Source: Solibaculum_A intestinale (GTDB lineage: Bacteria > Bacillota > Clostridia > Oscillospirales > Acutalibacteraceae). Taken from it: DNA of 64,000 nt. Under the pieces are notes generated by a model that had not been told where the DNA came from, searched no databases, and was given only the letters and a program-made list of their open reading frames with translations. This document shows, piece by piece, positions 51,925 to 60,528 of the stretch. A program made the translations under genes and the position numbers. Each line of letters starts with the position of its first letter. Within the stretch, counting starts at the first letter, position 1. The stretch is from assembly GCF_040096205.1 (NCBI RefSeq), contig NZ_JBBMFD010000002.1, positions 1 to 64,000 of the forward strand, given 5' to 3'.

Positions 51925-52025
51925 AACCAGATTGTGCATTCCCGGGAGTTATGGAGGTGAAAAATGCGGTGGCGGCTTCACGGACAAGCCAGCCGTACAA
52001 AAACAAGGGATTATTCCTCCCATTG

Positions 52026-52061
52026 AAAAGCCGCCTGTGATTTTGATCACAGGCGGCTTTT
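52026..52061. terminator. bidirectional terminator between the collagen-like and lipoprotein genes
   Basis: AAAAGCCGCCTGTGA/TCACAGGCGGCTTTT, 15-bp stem with T-runs on both strands. Confidence 0.9.
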
Positions 52062-52064
52062 CGT

Positions 52065-52670
52065 TTAAAAACCTTCGGAAAGATCCACGAAATAATCGGT
52101 ACGAACCATACAGGTGTAATGCTTTTCCGTGTTTCCCCATTTGCAGATGAGCTTGAACCCCCTTATGCTGGTGCCCGGTTCATAACCGCCTTCGCTGTCT
52201 AAGGTGGCGGCTGGATGGTCCCTGAGGGCGAATGCCGCCTTTCCATCGTGAAATTCCAGGGAAAGGATCATCGGCGTTTCCCAGCGGTCCAGATTTTCCA
52301 GCTTAAGAGCGTAGTCCTCCAATCGGATGGAATCGGGCTGTTCCCCGCGGATGCGGATTTGTACCGGCTCGCCAAGCGCAACGTAGGGAATGGACGCGGG
52401 TACATAAAATACGGAATTCCCCTGATAGGGGGTGATTTCAGTTTCCCGAAGGTCAAGAACCTCCGAATGGGCGCTGATGAGAACAGGAAGCGCATAATCC
52501 TCCGGAAATTCCAGGAACGAAAGATCGGACGGCACGGAAAAAAACGCATAGTAGGGATCCGGATCCGACATGGAAGGAACGCTGGAGGAAGCCGTCTGCG
52601 GCGGGCTGCAAGAGGATAAGAAAAGCGAAAGAACGGCGAATAGAATGACGGGTGGCAAAAGCCTTTTCAT
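52065..52670 (-). CDS. hypothetical lipoprotein
   Basis: A 201-residue protein. Signal sequence with lipobox LSSC (Cys near 21), Ser/Pro linker, then a beta-rich domain not recognised (ALPVLISAHSEVLDLRETE; PVQIRIRGEQPDSIRLEDYALKL; HYTCMVRTDYFVDL). Lies 23 nt after the secreted papain-fold-like gene, so the two are probably one operon acting at the cell surface. Confidence 0.7.
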   Translation of the reverse strand: MKRLLPPVILFAVLSLFLSSCSPPQTASSSVPSMSDPDPYYAFFSVPSDLSFLEFPEDYALPVLISAHSEVLDLRETEITPYQGNSVFYVPASIPYVALGEPVQIRIRGEQPDSIRLEDYALKLENLDRWETPMILSLEFHDGKAAFALRDHPAATLDSEGGYEPGTSIRGFKLICKWGNTEKHYTCMVRTDYFVDLSEGF

Positions 52671-52693
52671 CGAAGCCTCCTAATAAGCTGCAA

Positions 52694-53683
52694 TCAATGC
52701 CAATAGGTAAATGACGTGGTGTCTTGGTAATATGGACAGTAGTCAACGGTATGCCGGAACAAAGGCTCTGGTCCCCATTTGGAAACAACCATCTGTTTCT
52801 CCGGCCGGGCGGCCAAGGATACAGATTCAAGGACAGCGGAATGGTGGCCGTTCACGTACCATACAATATCTCCAGCTTTCGCATTTGGTAAGCTGACAGA
52901 ATAATAGCTCCCATCGTACCGATAGGCGGAAGTATCCTCTAACCAATAGATGTTATCGGGAGATCGCAGCACCCAAGCATAAGAGTGACAGTTATATCTT
53001 GGGGTAGCAGGAGCCAAATACCATGCTGCAGGATAGGTTTTTGCATAATATTCCTTTCTTATTTGCTGTATCGTTGCCGTATATTCCTCGTTTTTCTTGA
53101 TGACAGTAACAGGAGAACCATTTGGCGTATGAATGGTGATGTATTCCCACTGTTCTTCACTATATGGAGAAATAGAATTGCCGGAAAAACGGCCTAATGT
53201 CAAAAGGTCGTTCAGAATCATCTGTTCAAAGGTCAATTCAGCCGATCGGCTTCTGTCCAACGTCCTTTGTACCTGGAGCCTCACCGCAAGCTTCTCAGCT
53301 CGGTCTGGTCTCGTCATTAGCTCCAAAAATGCGTCGGATTCTCTTAATATGGCATCTAACCCATCGTCATAGGTGTCGAATGCGTAGAAATCAATGAGCA
53401 ACGGATAATGTAAGGCGGCCTCTACCACTTCTTCTGTTGACATGGTTTTCAGCATTTCCTGAGGGATTCTACAAGCCTCGCGCATATCGATAACAGAATC
53501 AAATTCCAGCCATTCCGGATCATCTGGAGTGATGGGATAGTGATAGACGGTTGACTGCTGTACATAGGCTTCTGCCGCGGTTAATGATGCATTCTCTTCT
53601 ACTGCAATGACCGGCATCCCGGTAGATAGGGCAAGTGTTGTGCCTGCAAGAATCAGCGCAAGAGTTTTTTTCATTTTCTCCAT
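52694..53683 (-). CDS. secreted protein with putative Cys-His hydrolase domain
   Basis: A 329-residue protein with signal peptide (KKTLALILAGTTLALSTGMPVIAV). The N-terminal half is helical and unrecognised. The C-terminal part has RYNCHSYAWVLR, followed by AGDIVWYVNGHHSAVLES and SKWGPEPLFRH, the Cys...His order of NlpC/P60, CHAP or related papain-like folds. Catalysis is inferred, not shown. ATG 53683 is 10 nt after AGGAGG; the TTG at 53692 is too close to it. Confidence 0.65.
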   Translation of the reverse strand: MEKMKKTLALILAGTTLALSTGMPVIAVEENASLTAAEAYVQQSTVYHYPITPDDPEWLEFDSVIDMREACRIPQEMLKTMSTEEVVEAALHYPLLIDFYAFDTYDDGLDAILRESDAFLELMTRPDRAEKLAVRLQVQRTLDRSRSAELTFEQMILNDLLTLGRFSGNSISPYSEEQWEYITIHTPNGSPVTVIKKNEEYTATIQQIRKEYYAKTYPAAWYLAPATPRYNCHSYAWVLRSPDNIYWLEDTSAYRYDGSYYSVSLPNAKAGDIVWYVNGHHSAVLESVSLAARPEKQMVVSKWGPEPLFRHTVDYCPYYQDTTSFTYWH

Positions 53684-53970
53684 GTTTGCCAAGCCTCCTA
53701 AATAGATAATTTTTGCATATTATATATAAGATATAAAATATACAAGAAAATAATATCAATTTTTTTGTAATAAAGAAACGGTAAAATTGACATATTTTTA
53801 TACCAATAAATGACTATTCATTCGTAGTGGGAGAAAATCCATCTTTTTACCGATGAATTTTCTCTGGGGATATTTTTCTGTTTATACACAATTTGTAGAG
53901 ATGTATTTAGCGGAATGGAAATAATTCTTAATTTTTGAACTTATATCACTAGTTTTTAGAGGTTTGAATG
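53684..53970. other. AT-rich intergenic stretch
   Basis: No gene. Strongly AT-rich compared with the window. It contains the minus-strand promoter region of the papain-fold-like gene (TATAAT-like boxes near 53712-53725) and leads into the plus-strand promoter at 53971. Confidence 0.5.
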
Positions 53971-54000
53971 TTGACTTCTGGAGAACAAAAGATGTATTAT
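53971..54000 (+). promoter_or_regulatory. promoter of the PL11-like lyase gene
   Basis: The -35 is TTGACT (53971-53976), 18-bp spacer, -10 TATTAT (53995-54000). Gives an untranslated leader of about 345 nt. Confidence 0.7.
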
Positions 54001-54004
54001 TATT

Positions 54005-54350
54005 AACATATTAATGAAATGTGATGATAAAAAATTATATAATTTCACAATATGTACACAGATATTCACTTTGCACATCGGCTTTGACGGTTTGCGTCAC
54101 ATTTGCCGGATATTCGACCGCGTTGCGGATGGTTACGATGTCCCTGCGGCTGTGCCGCAAGCGCTGAAAGAAGGCGTTTGTATAAGGGATTCGTATAAAT
54201 TGCCTCCCGAATCAAATTCAGGAAAGGAAGAATGGGGCAGATGGAATCCGGGCAGGCGTAAAACACAGTCCATCAAAATGGCGTTGAGCTGCCTGCGGTA
54301 TACGGCCGTTTTTGGAGCCTGCTGTTTTCATGGAAAGGGGAACAAAACGC
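54005..54350 (+). promoter_or_regulatory. long structured leader of the PL11-like lyase gene
   Basis: Several hairpins: CGGC-tt-TGACG...CGTCA...GCCG (about 54080-54110), TGCGGC/GCCGCA (about 54145-54160), and GATTCG/CGAATC further on. No terminator tract and no recognised riboswitch. Open frames here overlap the structures and lack ribosome sites. Confidence 0.4.
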
Positions 54351-57068
54351 ATGGCAATGAAGAAGGGAGCGAATCAAGTGAAAAAAGCTGTTTCAATTGT
54401 GGTACTGCTATGTATGATTCTCAGCTTGTTTACCTTACAGGTTGGCGCGGCAGGAGAACCCGCCACCCCGAAGAACATTCTGTTTACTCCGGTCACCACA
54501 GATTCCGTCACCATTACATGGGACGCGTCGGAAGGCGCCACCGGCTACAATGTGTACCGCCGCGAAGCCGGCAAGGGTACGCTGGAGAAAATTGCAGAGG
54601 TAACCACTCCTACTTATGTAGACACTTCCGTGGAAAAAGCGCATGACTATTATTACAGCGTGACCGCGGTCAACGCCAACGGCGAGTCCGCCGGGACCAA
54701 CGAAGCGTTCATCATGACGGCGGGCGACCGTGCCGTTCTGCTCAACTACTTCAACATCAAGGAAATCGCCGGTCCCGCCTGCCGCCTGCGCATCGGCGAC
54801 CTGGACGGCGACGGCCGCAACGATATTCTGGCCGTCAACACCGCCCAGAACACCAGCGATGCCAGAAACCCCCGTGTGGTGTGGTCTGTGACCGCATTCA
54901 GCATTGAAGGCGAAATGATGTGGCAATGGTTTGCCAATCCCGAAAAGCCGCTGCCCAACATGTGGATCACCAAAACCGGCGCCGACGAGCCCTGCCAGAT
55001 TCAGGACGTGGACGGCGACGGCTATAACGAAGTCGTTTTGGTCGGCAACCCCACCTACGACCCGTACAAATCCTCTAACGTGAGCACTTCCGGCGACGTA
55101 TTCTACATTCTCGACGGCAAAGACGGCAGCATCAAGCATCAAAAGAGCTTTGCCGAGGCCGGTTTGGGCAACAATCTCCACGACTGCATCGTGCTCGGCA
55201 ACTTTGACGGCCGTACCGTCAACGGCCGGGATGTCAATCAGTTCATGGTGCTCAAGGAGCGCTATGGCAATATCCAGGTGTTCGAGCTGTTTGACAAAGA
55301 AACCCAGGAATTTACCTTCAAAAAAGTATGGGGCTACAACGAGTCTACAAAAGGCCAGGCCGTAGCGGGCCATATGCCGCTTGCCACCGATCTTGACGGC
55401 GACGGCAAGGACGAATTGCTTTTTAATTACACCGTGATGAACGGTGACGGAACGGTTCGTTGGAAGGTACCCAACGAGATTCGTGACGAAGAGGGCAATC
55501 TGCTGGGCACCGCCACCGACCACGTGGACACCATCCAGGTGGGCGACGTAGACGGCAACCCTGAAAACGGCCTGGAAGTCGTTTTGGGCGGCGGCGGCGC
55601 CGGCATGTCCACCTTCTGCTTTACCGCGGACGGCGAACTGCTTTGGACCAACAACATCGCCCATGAACCCCAGTCCCTGATCCTGGCGGATTTCCGCACC
55701 GAGGCAAAGGGTCTGGAGCTCTACGGTCTTGACCGCAGAAACCGCAGCAATTACCCGGTGGGCCATGACGGTCTGTTCCTGGTCGGTTCTCAGGGCGAGG
55801 ACCTTTACAAAGAACCCGACAACCCGCAGGGCTGGTCCACCATCGTGGTGCGTATGCCCAACTGGACCGGAACCTGGGCGCCGCTTTCTCTGGCCTTCTT
55901 CCGCAACGATCAGGCCAACGCCGCAGACCCGGACAAATATCCGGATGCAACGGAAAACAATTGGCTGCCCTCGATCTATGACGGCTACTTCAACGTGCTG
56001 TTCGAGCTGCCCGGTCAGGATGCACGCTTCATGGTGGCCAATCTGGTGGGCGATTCCCGCGATGAAATCGTCGGTTACACCGACGCCGGCGACATCTGGA
56101 TCTACGCCAACGGCGAAGCTCCCATGGACAGCCTGGTAACCGGTACGCCCAGACAGCAGACCGACTTCCTGGGCAACTACTCCCGTTATCCCACCGATAA
56201 GTTCGAAGTGAACCTGGCCGAGCGCGAGCCGGCTGCCCCGGTTGCGGAAAACGTACAGGGCAACTCCGCGTTCATCAACTGGACTCCGGTCATCGGCGCC
56301 ACCGGCTACACCCTCTATCGCAATGGCGAAAAGATCGGCGACTTTACCGACGTGGGCTATCAGGAAACAGATCTGCCTCTGGGTACCTATGAGTATACCG
56401 TGGTTGCCACGGATGGAACCGTGACTTCTCCGGAATCCTATCCGCTGACGCTGGCCATCGAAAAGCCGGTTGCCCAGACCGACAAGGGTCTCTATAACGT
56501 TAACGAGACCATCACTGTTTCCATTAAGACTCTCGATACCGTCACGAGAGTTGGCCTTGCCAACGAAGCGCGCAACAGCATGGCGGTTGACAATTCTTAT
56601 TTTGGCGTCGACAACGGCGACGGTACCAAGACCTTTACGGTCACCCTGGCGCTGGGTTCCGCCGGAACCCGTGAGCTGACTGTGCTTACAGCGGGAGACG
56701 ACGGAGAACTGACCGCAACCGACACGACGGTATCCTTTACCGTAAGCAACACCCCGATTGCTCCTCCGGAAGGCGACAGCCCGAAGGTGATTTCCGCAAA
56801 ACTGGTGTCCGGTGCGATGAAGGTCAACACTCCGATTACCTTTGAGGTCAAGACCAACACCGATGTGGCCAAGGTCGCGTTCTTCAATGAGAGCGGTGCG
56901 GGTTTGGCCGGTAGCCGGACTTATGAGGACGCGGACGGTGTTCGCACTTGGACGATCACCCTTTCCATCGGTTCCGCCGGCAAGCGCACGCTGGACCTGA
57001 AGTATCAGGGCAACGACGGCGTATGGGTTGACACCGACAAGACCGTTACCTTTACGCTTGGCAGATAA
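54351..57068 (+). CDS. secreted rhamnogalacturonan lyase-like protein (PL11 family)
   Basis: About 905 residues. The signal peptide (KKAVSIVVLLCMILSLFTLQVGA) precedes a fibronectin-III domain. A beta-propeller catalytic region follows with repeated Ca2+-type loops (DLDGDGRND, DVDGDGYNE, DLDGDGKDE) and the PL11-like segment DSRDEIVGYTDAGDIWIYA. Then come a second FN3 domain (VIGATGYTLYRNGEKIG) and two copies of the ~90-residue C-terminal module shared with the 38564 protein. PL11 enzymes cleave the rhamnogalacturonan I backbone of pectin by beta-elimination. ATG 54351 has AAAGGGG; GTG 54378, right after GAAGGGAG, is an equally good start. Confidence 0.8.
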   Translation: MAMKKGANQVKKAVSIVVLLCMILSLFTLQVGAAGEPATPKNILFTPVTTDSVTITWDASEGATGYNVYRREAGKGTLEKIAEVTTPTYVDTSVEKAHDYYYSVTAVNANGESAGTNEAFIMTAGDRAVLLNYFNIKEIAGPACRLRIGDLDGDGRNDILAVNTAQNTSDARNPRVVWSVTAFSIEGEMMWQWFANPEKPLPNMWITKTGADEPCQIQDVDGDGYNEVVLVGNPTYDPYKSSNVSTSGDVFYILDGKDGSIKHQKSFAEAGLGNNLHDCIVLGNFDGRTVNGRDVNQFMVLKERYGNIQVFELFDKETQEFTFKKVWGYNESTKGQAVAGHMPLATDLDGDGKDELLFNYTVMNGDGTVRWKVPNEIRDEEGNLLGTATDHVDTIQVGDVDGNPENGLEVVLGGGGAGMSTFCFTADGELLWTNNIAHEPQSLILADFRTEAKGLELYGLDRRNRSNYPVGHDGLFLVGSQGEDLYKEPDNPQGWSTIVVRMPNWTGTWAPLSLAFFRNDQANAADPDKYPDATENNWLPSIYDGYFNVLFELPGQDARFMVANLVGDSRDEIVGYTDAGDIWIYANGEAPMDSLVTGTPRQQTDFLGNYSRYPTDKFEVNLAEREPAAPVAENVQGNSAFINWTPVIGATGYTLYRNGEKIGDFTDVGYQETDLPLGTYEYTVVATDGTVTSPESYPLTLAIEKPVAQTDKGLYNVNETITVSIKTLDTVTRVGLANEARNSMAVDNSYFGVDNGDGTKTFTVTLALGSAGTRELTVLTAGDDGELTATDTTVSFTVSNTPIAPPEGDSPKVISAKLVSGAMKVNTPITFEVKTNTDVAKVAFFNESGAGLAGSRTYEDADGVRTWTITLSIGSAGKRTLDLKYQGNDGVWVDTDKTVTFTLGR

Positions 57069-57108
57069 CCGGTAGATTCTCCCAAAGCAAAGGCTGGCAG
57101 TCTTATGA

Positions 57109-57143
57109 GGGCCCGCCTGCACTTAGGTGCAGGCGGGCCCTTT
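57109..57143 (+). terminator. terminator of the PL11-like gene
   Basis: A perfect 14-bp stem GGGCCCGCCTGCAC/GTGCAGGCGGGCCC with a 4-nt loop, then TTT. Confidence 0.85.
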
Positions 57144-57233
57144 GCCGCAGACGAAAAGAAAAGGCGGAAAATCCGGCTGAATCGGGAGGCTGTCGCATAG
57201 ATATGACTGAGAACCTAGAAGGAGGTATCGCTT

Positions 57234-57494
57234 GTGGTTACAGCAGAACAAATGAAAAAAAGAAAGGAAGCTGCGGTACCGGACCTGAAAAAAGACAACC
57301 TCGTCGATATCCGAAGCGTACACATCGACCAGTCTCTGCCCGAGAAGAAACGGATGCTCGATTACCTGGCTCAGATTAAAAATCCCTATTGCTTTCGCTG
57401 CGGGGAAACCGAGGTAAAGCTTTCTTTTTCTTCCACCGTATCCCTGCATCGCCTGCTTGTGAATTTTCTCATCCGGCACAAACGGATGGAATAG
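57234..57494 (+). CDS. small conserved protein preceding the serine recombinase (DUF6870-like)
   Basis: An 86-residue protein: VDIRSVHIDQSLPEKKRMLDYLAQIKNPYCFRCGETEVKLSF. The IKNPYCFRCG segment with a Cys pair is typical of a small family found in front of site-specific recombinases in Clostridia; role unknown. GTG start after AAGGAGG. The recombinase starts 11 nt later, so they are co-translated. Confidence 0.75.
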   Translation: MVTAEQMKKRKEAAVPDLKKDNLVDIRSVHIDQSLPEKKRMLDYLAQIKNPYCFRCGETEVKLSFSSTVSLHRLLVNFLIRHKRME

Positions 57495-57505
57495 GGGAGG
57501 ATAAG

Positions 57506-59158
57506 GTGCCGCGCAAACGCCGTAATTCTTTCGACCCGCCATCGCCGAAACGGGTCTGGAACTTAGCCAAATACGTGAGAAAATCAAGCGAAGAGGAAGA
57601 CGGCCGGAGCATTGAAAATCAAAATAAAACGCTCGACGACTACATCGGCCGATTGAAAGAAGCGGATCCTGCCGGAGAGTACCGGGTGGTAGACCTGTAC
57701 CGGGACGAAGACTGTACCGGCACCGATTCCATGCGCCCGGACTTTCAACGCCTGCTGCGGGACTTAGGCACTCGCCGAGTCAACTGCGTGGTGGTGACCG
57801 ATCTGTCGCGTCTCTCCCGCAACACCTCCGAGTCTCTCTACTATCTCCAGTCCCTCTTTGTGGCGCTCAACGTCCGCTTTATCTCCATGCAGCTGCCGCA
57901 CCTGGATTCCTTTCTTGAACCGGATCAAATGTATTCCATCGAGGTTCCCATGCAGGGGGTTATGAACGAGGAGCATTGCAAAAGTACGAGCATCAAGGTA
58001 CGGCAGCGTTTTGAAACCCTTCGCAGAAATGGGGACTTCATCGGCGCGTTCGCTCCCTATGGGTACCGCAAGGACCCTGCCGACTATCACCATCTTCTGA
58101 TTGATGAGGAAGCCGCTCCGGTGGTGCGCCGTATCTTCGACTGGTATGCGGCCGGCATGAGCAAAATCGGGATCGCAAAGCGTCTGAATGAACTGGGTAT
58201 CCCAAGCCCATCCGTCTACAAGAAAGCAAAGGGATTGAACTATTACAATCCCCATGCGAGCGGCAGCAGCCTGTGGACGGCCCGCGTCATCGCATCAATG
58301 CTGCAAAATGAAATGTATATTGGAACTATGGTACAGGGCCGCTACCGGGTCAAGAGCTATAAGGTTCATGAACAGGTGACTACCCCGCCCCAGGAATGGT
58401 TTTGCAAAGAAGGCACCCATGCGCCGGTGATTGACCGGGATACGTGGGACAAGGTGCAGAAATTGCTCAAACGGGATACCCGAGCCGCCCCATCCAATCG
58501 GGAGGTATATTTATTCAGCGGTTTATTGCGCTGCGCCGATTGTCAAAAGGCGATGCACCGCTCGAAAGTCAAAGACTATGTTTATTATGTATGCCGCACT
58601 TACAAGGAGCAATCCAAGACTGCCTGTACCAAGCATACGGTCAAAGAATCGGTTTTGATGGATGTGGTACTTGCCGTGATGGAGAAACAAATCGCGCTTT
58701 CGGTCCCTCTGGGAAAGCTGATCGAGCAGGTGGACGCGGCGCCATGTGAAGCCATAATGCTGGACCAAAGGGTTCTATTAGCCTCGATTGCCGGGAAGAA
58801 AAGAGAGCTTGCAAAGCTCGAAAGCCGAAAACGGTCTGTTTACGAGGACTGGAAAAACGGGGACCTTTCCAAAGCGGATTACAAGTCCATGTATGACCAT
58901 TACGAAGGGCAGTACCAGCAGCTTTGTGCAGCCATCGAGGGCATGCATAAGCAGCTCGGCGCACTGTCCGAAGAAAGCAGCGAGGGAAATGCCGCATTCA
59001 GGGAACTAAAAGAGCAGGGGACTATTTCGACGCTTTCCAGGGACCTTTTGACCGAATTGATCGACGCAATTGATATCCATGAAGGAGGCGACGTCGAAAT
59101 TCACTTTTCGTTTGCAGACGAATACCAGCGCCTGGTGGATTCAACTGTACAGGAGTGA
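57506..59158 (+). CDS. large serine recombinase
   Basis: A 550-residue site-specific recombinase. The N-terminal resolvase domain has the nucleophile Ser27 in YVRKSS, Arg residues in DFQRLLRDL and DLSRLSRN. The recombinase DNA-binding domain (FAPYGYRKDPADYHHL; RRIFDWYAAGMSKIGIAKRLNELGIPSP), a zinc ribbon (LLRCADCQKAMHRS...C...C) and a C-terminal coiled coil follow. It is the TnpX/phage-integrase type that can integrate, excise or invert DNA. GTG start after GGGGAGG. The collagen-like gene follows after 6 nt. Confidence 0.93.
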   Translation: MPRKRRNSFDPPSPKRVWNLAKYVRKSSEEEDGRSIENQNKTLDDYIGRLKEADPAGEYRVVDLYRDEDCTGTDSMRPDFQRLLRDLGTRRVNCVVVTDLSRLSRNTSESLYYLQSLFVALNVRFISMQLPHLDSFLEPDQMYSIEVPMQGVMNEEHCKSTSIKVRQRFETLRRNGDFIGAFAPYGYRKDPADYHHLLIDEEAAPVVRRIFDWYAAGMSKIGIAKRLNELGIPSPSVYKKAKGLNYYNPHASGSSLWTARVIASMLQNEMYIGTMVQGRYRVKSYKVHEQVTTPPQEWFCKEGTHAPVIDRDTWDKVQKLLKRDTRAAPSNREVYLFSGLLRCADCQKAMHRSKVKDYVYYVCRTYKEQSKTACTKHTVKESVLMDVVLAVMEKQIALSVPLGKLIEQVDAAPCEAIMLDQRVLLASIAGKKRELAKLESRKRSVYEDWKNGDLSKADYKSMYDHYEGQYQQLCAAIEGMHKQLGALSEESSEGNAAFRELKEQGTISTLSRDLLTELIDAIDIHEGGDVEIHFSFADEYQRLVDSTVQE

Positions 59159-59164
59159 GAAAGG

Positions 59165-60118
59165 GTGTATCCTTTTTATCCTATTGGGTACGGCCCGACC
59201 GGTCCCACCGGCCCGGCCGTTACAGGAGCCACCGGTCCCACAGGAGCAACAGGAGCCACCGGCCTTGCCGGCGCTGTAGGTGCTACGGGCGCTACCGGTC
59301 CCACTGGCCCTACCGGTCCCACCGGTCCTACCGGCCCTACAGGGCCTACTGGAGCCACCGGGGATGCAGGTGCCGTTGGCGCTACGGGGCCGACGGGAGC
59401 CACCGGTGCAGTTGGCCCAACGGGGTCCACTGGCCCTACCGGCGCTACCGGAGATGCAGGTGCCGTTGGCGCTACAGGCGCCACTGGAGAGACCGGTGCC
59501 ACTGGTGCGACTGGAGAGACCGGAGCAACTGGAGAAACCGGTCCCACTGGAGAAACCGGCCCTGCGGCTACCATCAATATCGGAACGGTTACCACTGGTG
59601 ATCCGGGTACCGACGCTCAGGTGACCAATTCCGGAACCGAAAACGACGCCATTTTCGATTTCGTAATTCCCCGGGGAGAACCGGGCGGAGGCGGTACGCC
59701 GGAGGTTTTGGCCACAGTGGATTCCACGGGCCAGCCCACCACGGCAAACACCGCCCTGACCTTCAACGATACGCCCCTGATTTCCGGCACGTCCATTACC
59801 CATACGGCCGGCTCTGCCGACATCAACATTACCCAGACTGGGATCTATCAGGCTACGTTCCATGGAACGGCTGCAGTAAACGCGGGCACGACGATCCCCG
59901 CCACCTTGACGGCCCGCCTGCTATTAAACGGCACGCCGGTACCGGGCGCCACGGCAACCCATACGTTCTCGTCCAGCAACGAGGTAGCAACCGTGGCTTT
60001 TGACATCCCCTTCCGTGTGGATCCGGCGCCTGCGACTATACAGGTCGTGCCGGAGCAAGATGGGTTCACCCTAAACGACGCGGCGCTGACCGTTACCCGT
60101 TTGGGCGACGCTTCCTAG
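59165..60118 (+). CDS. BclA-like collagen-like glycoprotein with C-terminal globular domain
   Basis: A 317-residue protein. A very short N-terminus (MYPFYPIGYG) leads into some forty G-x-y triplets (to about residue 137), nearly all GPT, GAT or GET, so Thr-rich and suited to O-glycosylation. Next is a linker with DFVIPRGEPG, then a C1q/TNF-like beta domain of about 130 residues (TADINITQTGIYQATFHGTA type pattern, ending LNDAALTVTRLG). BclA proteins form the hair-like nap of the exosporium. GTG start 9 nt after AGGAG, which lies in the last codons of the recombinase gene. Confidence 0.88.
   Translation: MYPFYPIGYGPTGPTGPAVTGATGPTGATGATGLAGAVGATGATGPTGPTGPTGPTGPTGPTGATGDAGAVGATGPTGATGAVGPTGSTGPTGATGDAGAVGATGATGETGATGATGETGATGETGPTGETGPAATINIGTVTTGDPGTDAQVTNSGTENDAIFDFVIPRGEPGGGGTPEVLATVDSTGQPTTANTALTFNDTPLISGTSITHTAGSADINITQTGIYQATFHGTAAVNAGTTIPATLTARLLLNGTPVPGATATHTFSSSNEVATVAFDIPFRVDPAPATIQVVPEQDGFTLNDAALTVTRLGDAS
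59192..59575 (+). repeat. collagen-like coding tandem repeats
   Basis: Imperfect 9-nt repeats of the type GGNCCNACN / GGNGCNACN encoding GPT/GAT. Larger blocks recur within it: a run reading GATGDAGAVGAT appears twice, about 99 nt apart. Prone to slippage or recombination, so length may vary between strains. Confidence 0.85.
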
Positions 60119-60162
60119 TCTAACGAACGGCCCGGAATTTCCGATTATAACAGCTTCCAACA

Positions 60163-60204
60163 AAACAGCCGACTGCAGGACTTGATTCCTGCAGACGGCT
60201 GTTT
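60163..60204 (+). terminator. terminator-like hairpin after the BclA-like gene
   Basis: AAACAGCCG-a-CTGCAGG with CCTGCAG-a-CGGCTGTTT, 16 pairs with one mismatch and a 9-nt loop; the T-run is short. Confidence 0.7.
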
Positions 60205-60477
60205 CCATGTATTACATGGTTCTGGATTTGGTTTATACGCTGGATTTAGAAATACCGCATCCGTCCCGCCGCGATTTTGTCTGCAAGCAATCCAAGGGGG
60301 CCTTGCGGTTTTGCTTTGTCGCAAAGACGCATAGCTGGCCATAGGGAATTTGATCCTTGTCAGGCGCTTTTTCTTTCCGGATTTGTCGTAGGCCGCCGAA
60401 ACAAAATCCATAAAAGGCAGAAATGCTGCTTTCATGAAGACTAAAAAACGAATCGAAACCGTTGCCAAGCCCAAAAT
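60205..60477. other. intergenic stretch between the BclA-like and oleate hydratase genes
   Basis: No supportable gene. Minus-strand open frames of 109 and 88 residues cover it, but they run through both flanking terminators and lack ribosome sites. It could be a decayed gene; nothing in the translation was recognised. Confidence 0.4.
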
Positions 60478-60509
60478 AAGGCCCCGGATGCGGACGCATC
60501 CAGGGCCTT
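60478..60509 (-). terminator. terminator of the oleate hydratase gene
   Basis: AAGGCCC-c-GGATGCG with CGCATCC-a-GGGCCTT, 14 pairs, followed on the minus strand by ATTTTGG. Confidence 0.8.
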
Positions 60510-60528
60510 TGCTTCCATTTATCTTGTT

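Noticed and set aside
54014..54646. A plus-strand frame of 210 codons overlapping the lyase leader and start
   Set aside because: It runs through structured leader sequence and into the signal-peptide region of the lyase in another frame, with no ribosome site.
54435..57122. A very long minus-strand open frame (895 codons) opposite the PL11-like gene
   Set aside because: It is the antisense frame of a GC-rich gene; the plus-strand product has signal peptide, Ca-binding loops and family motifs, and the minus frame has none.
59192..59575. Regular short repeats that might look like a CRISPR array
   Set aside because: The period is 9 nt in codon frame and translates to G-x-T triplets; there are no spacers and no cas genes.
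60145..60499. Minus-strand frames of 109 and 88 codons as hypothetical genes
   Set aside because: They overlap two terminators, lack ribosome sites and show no recognisable protein pattern; listed as intergenic instead.
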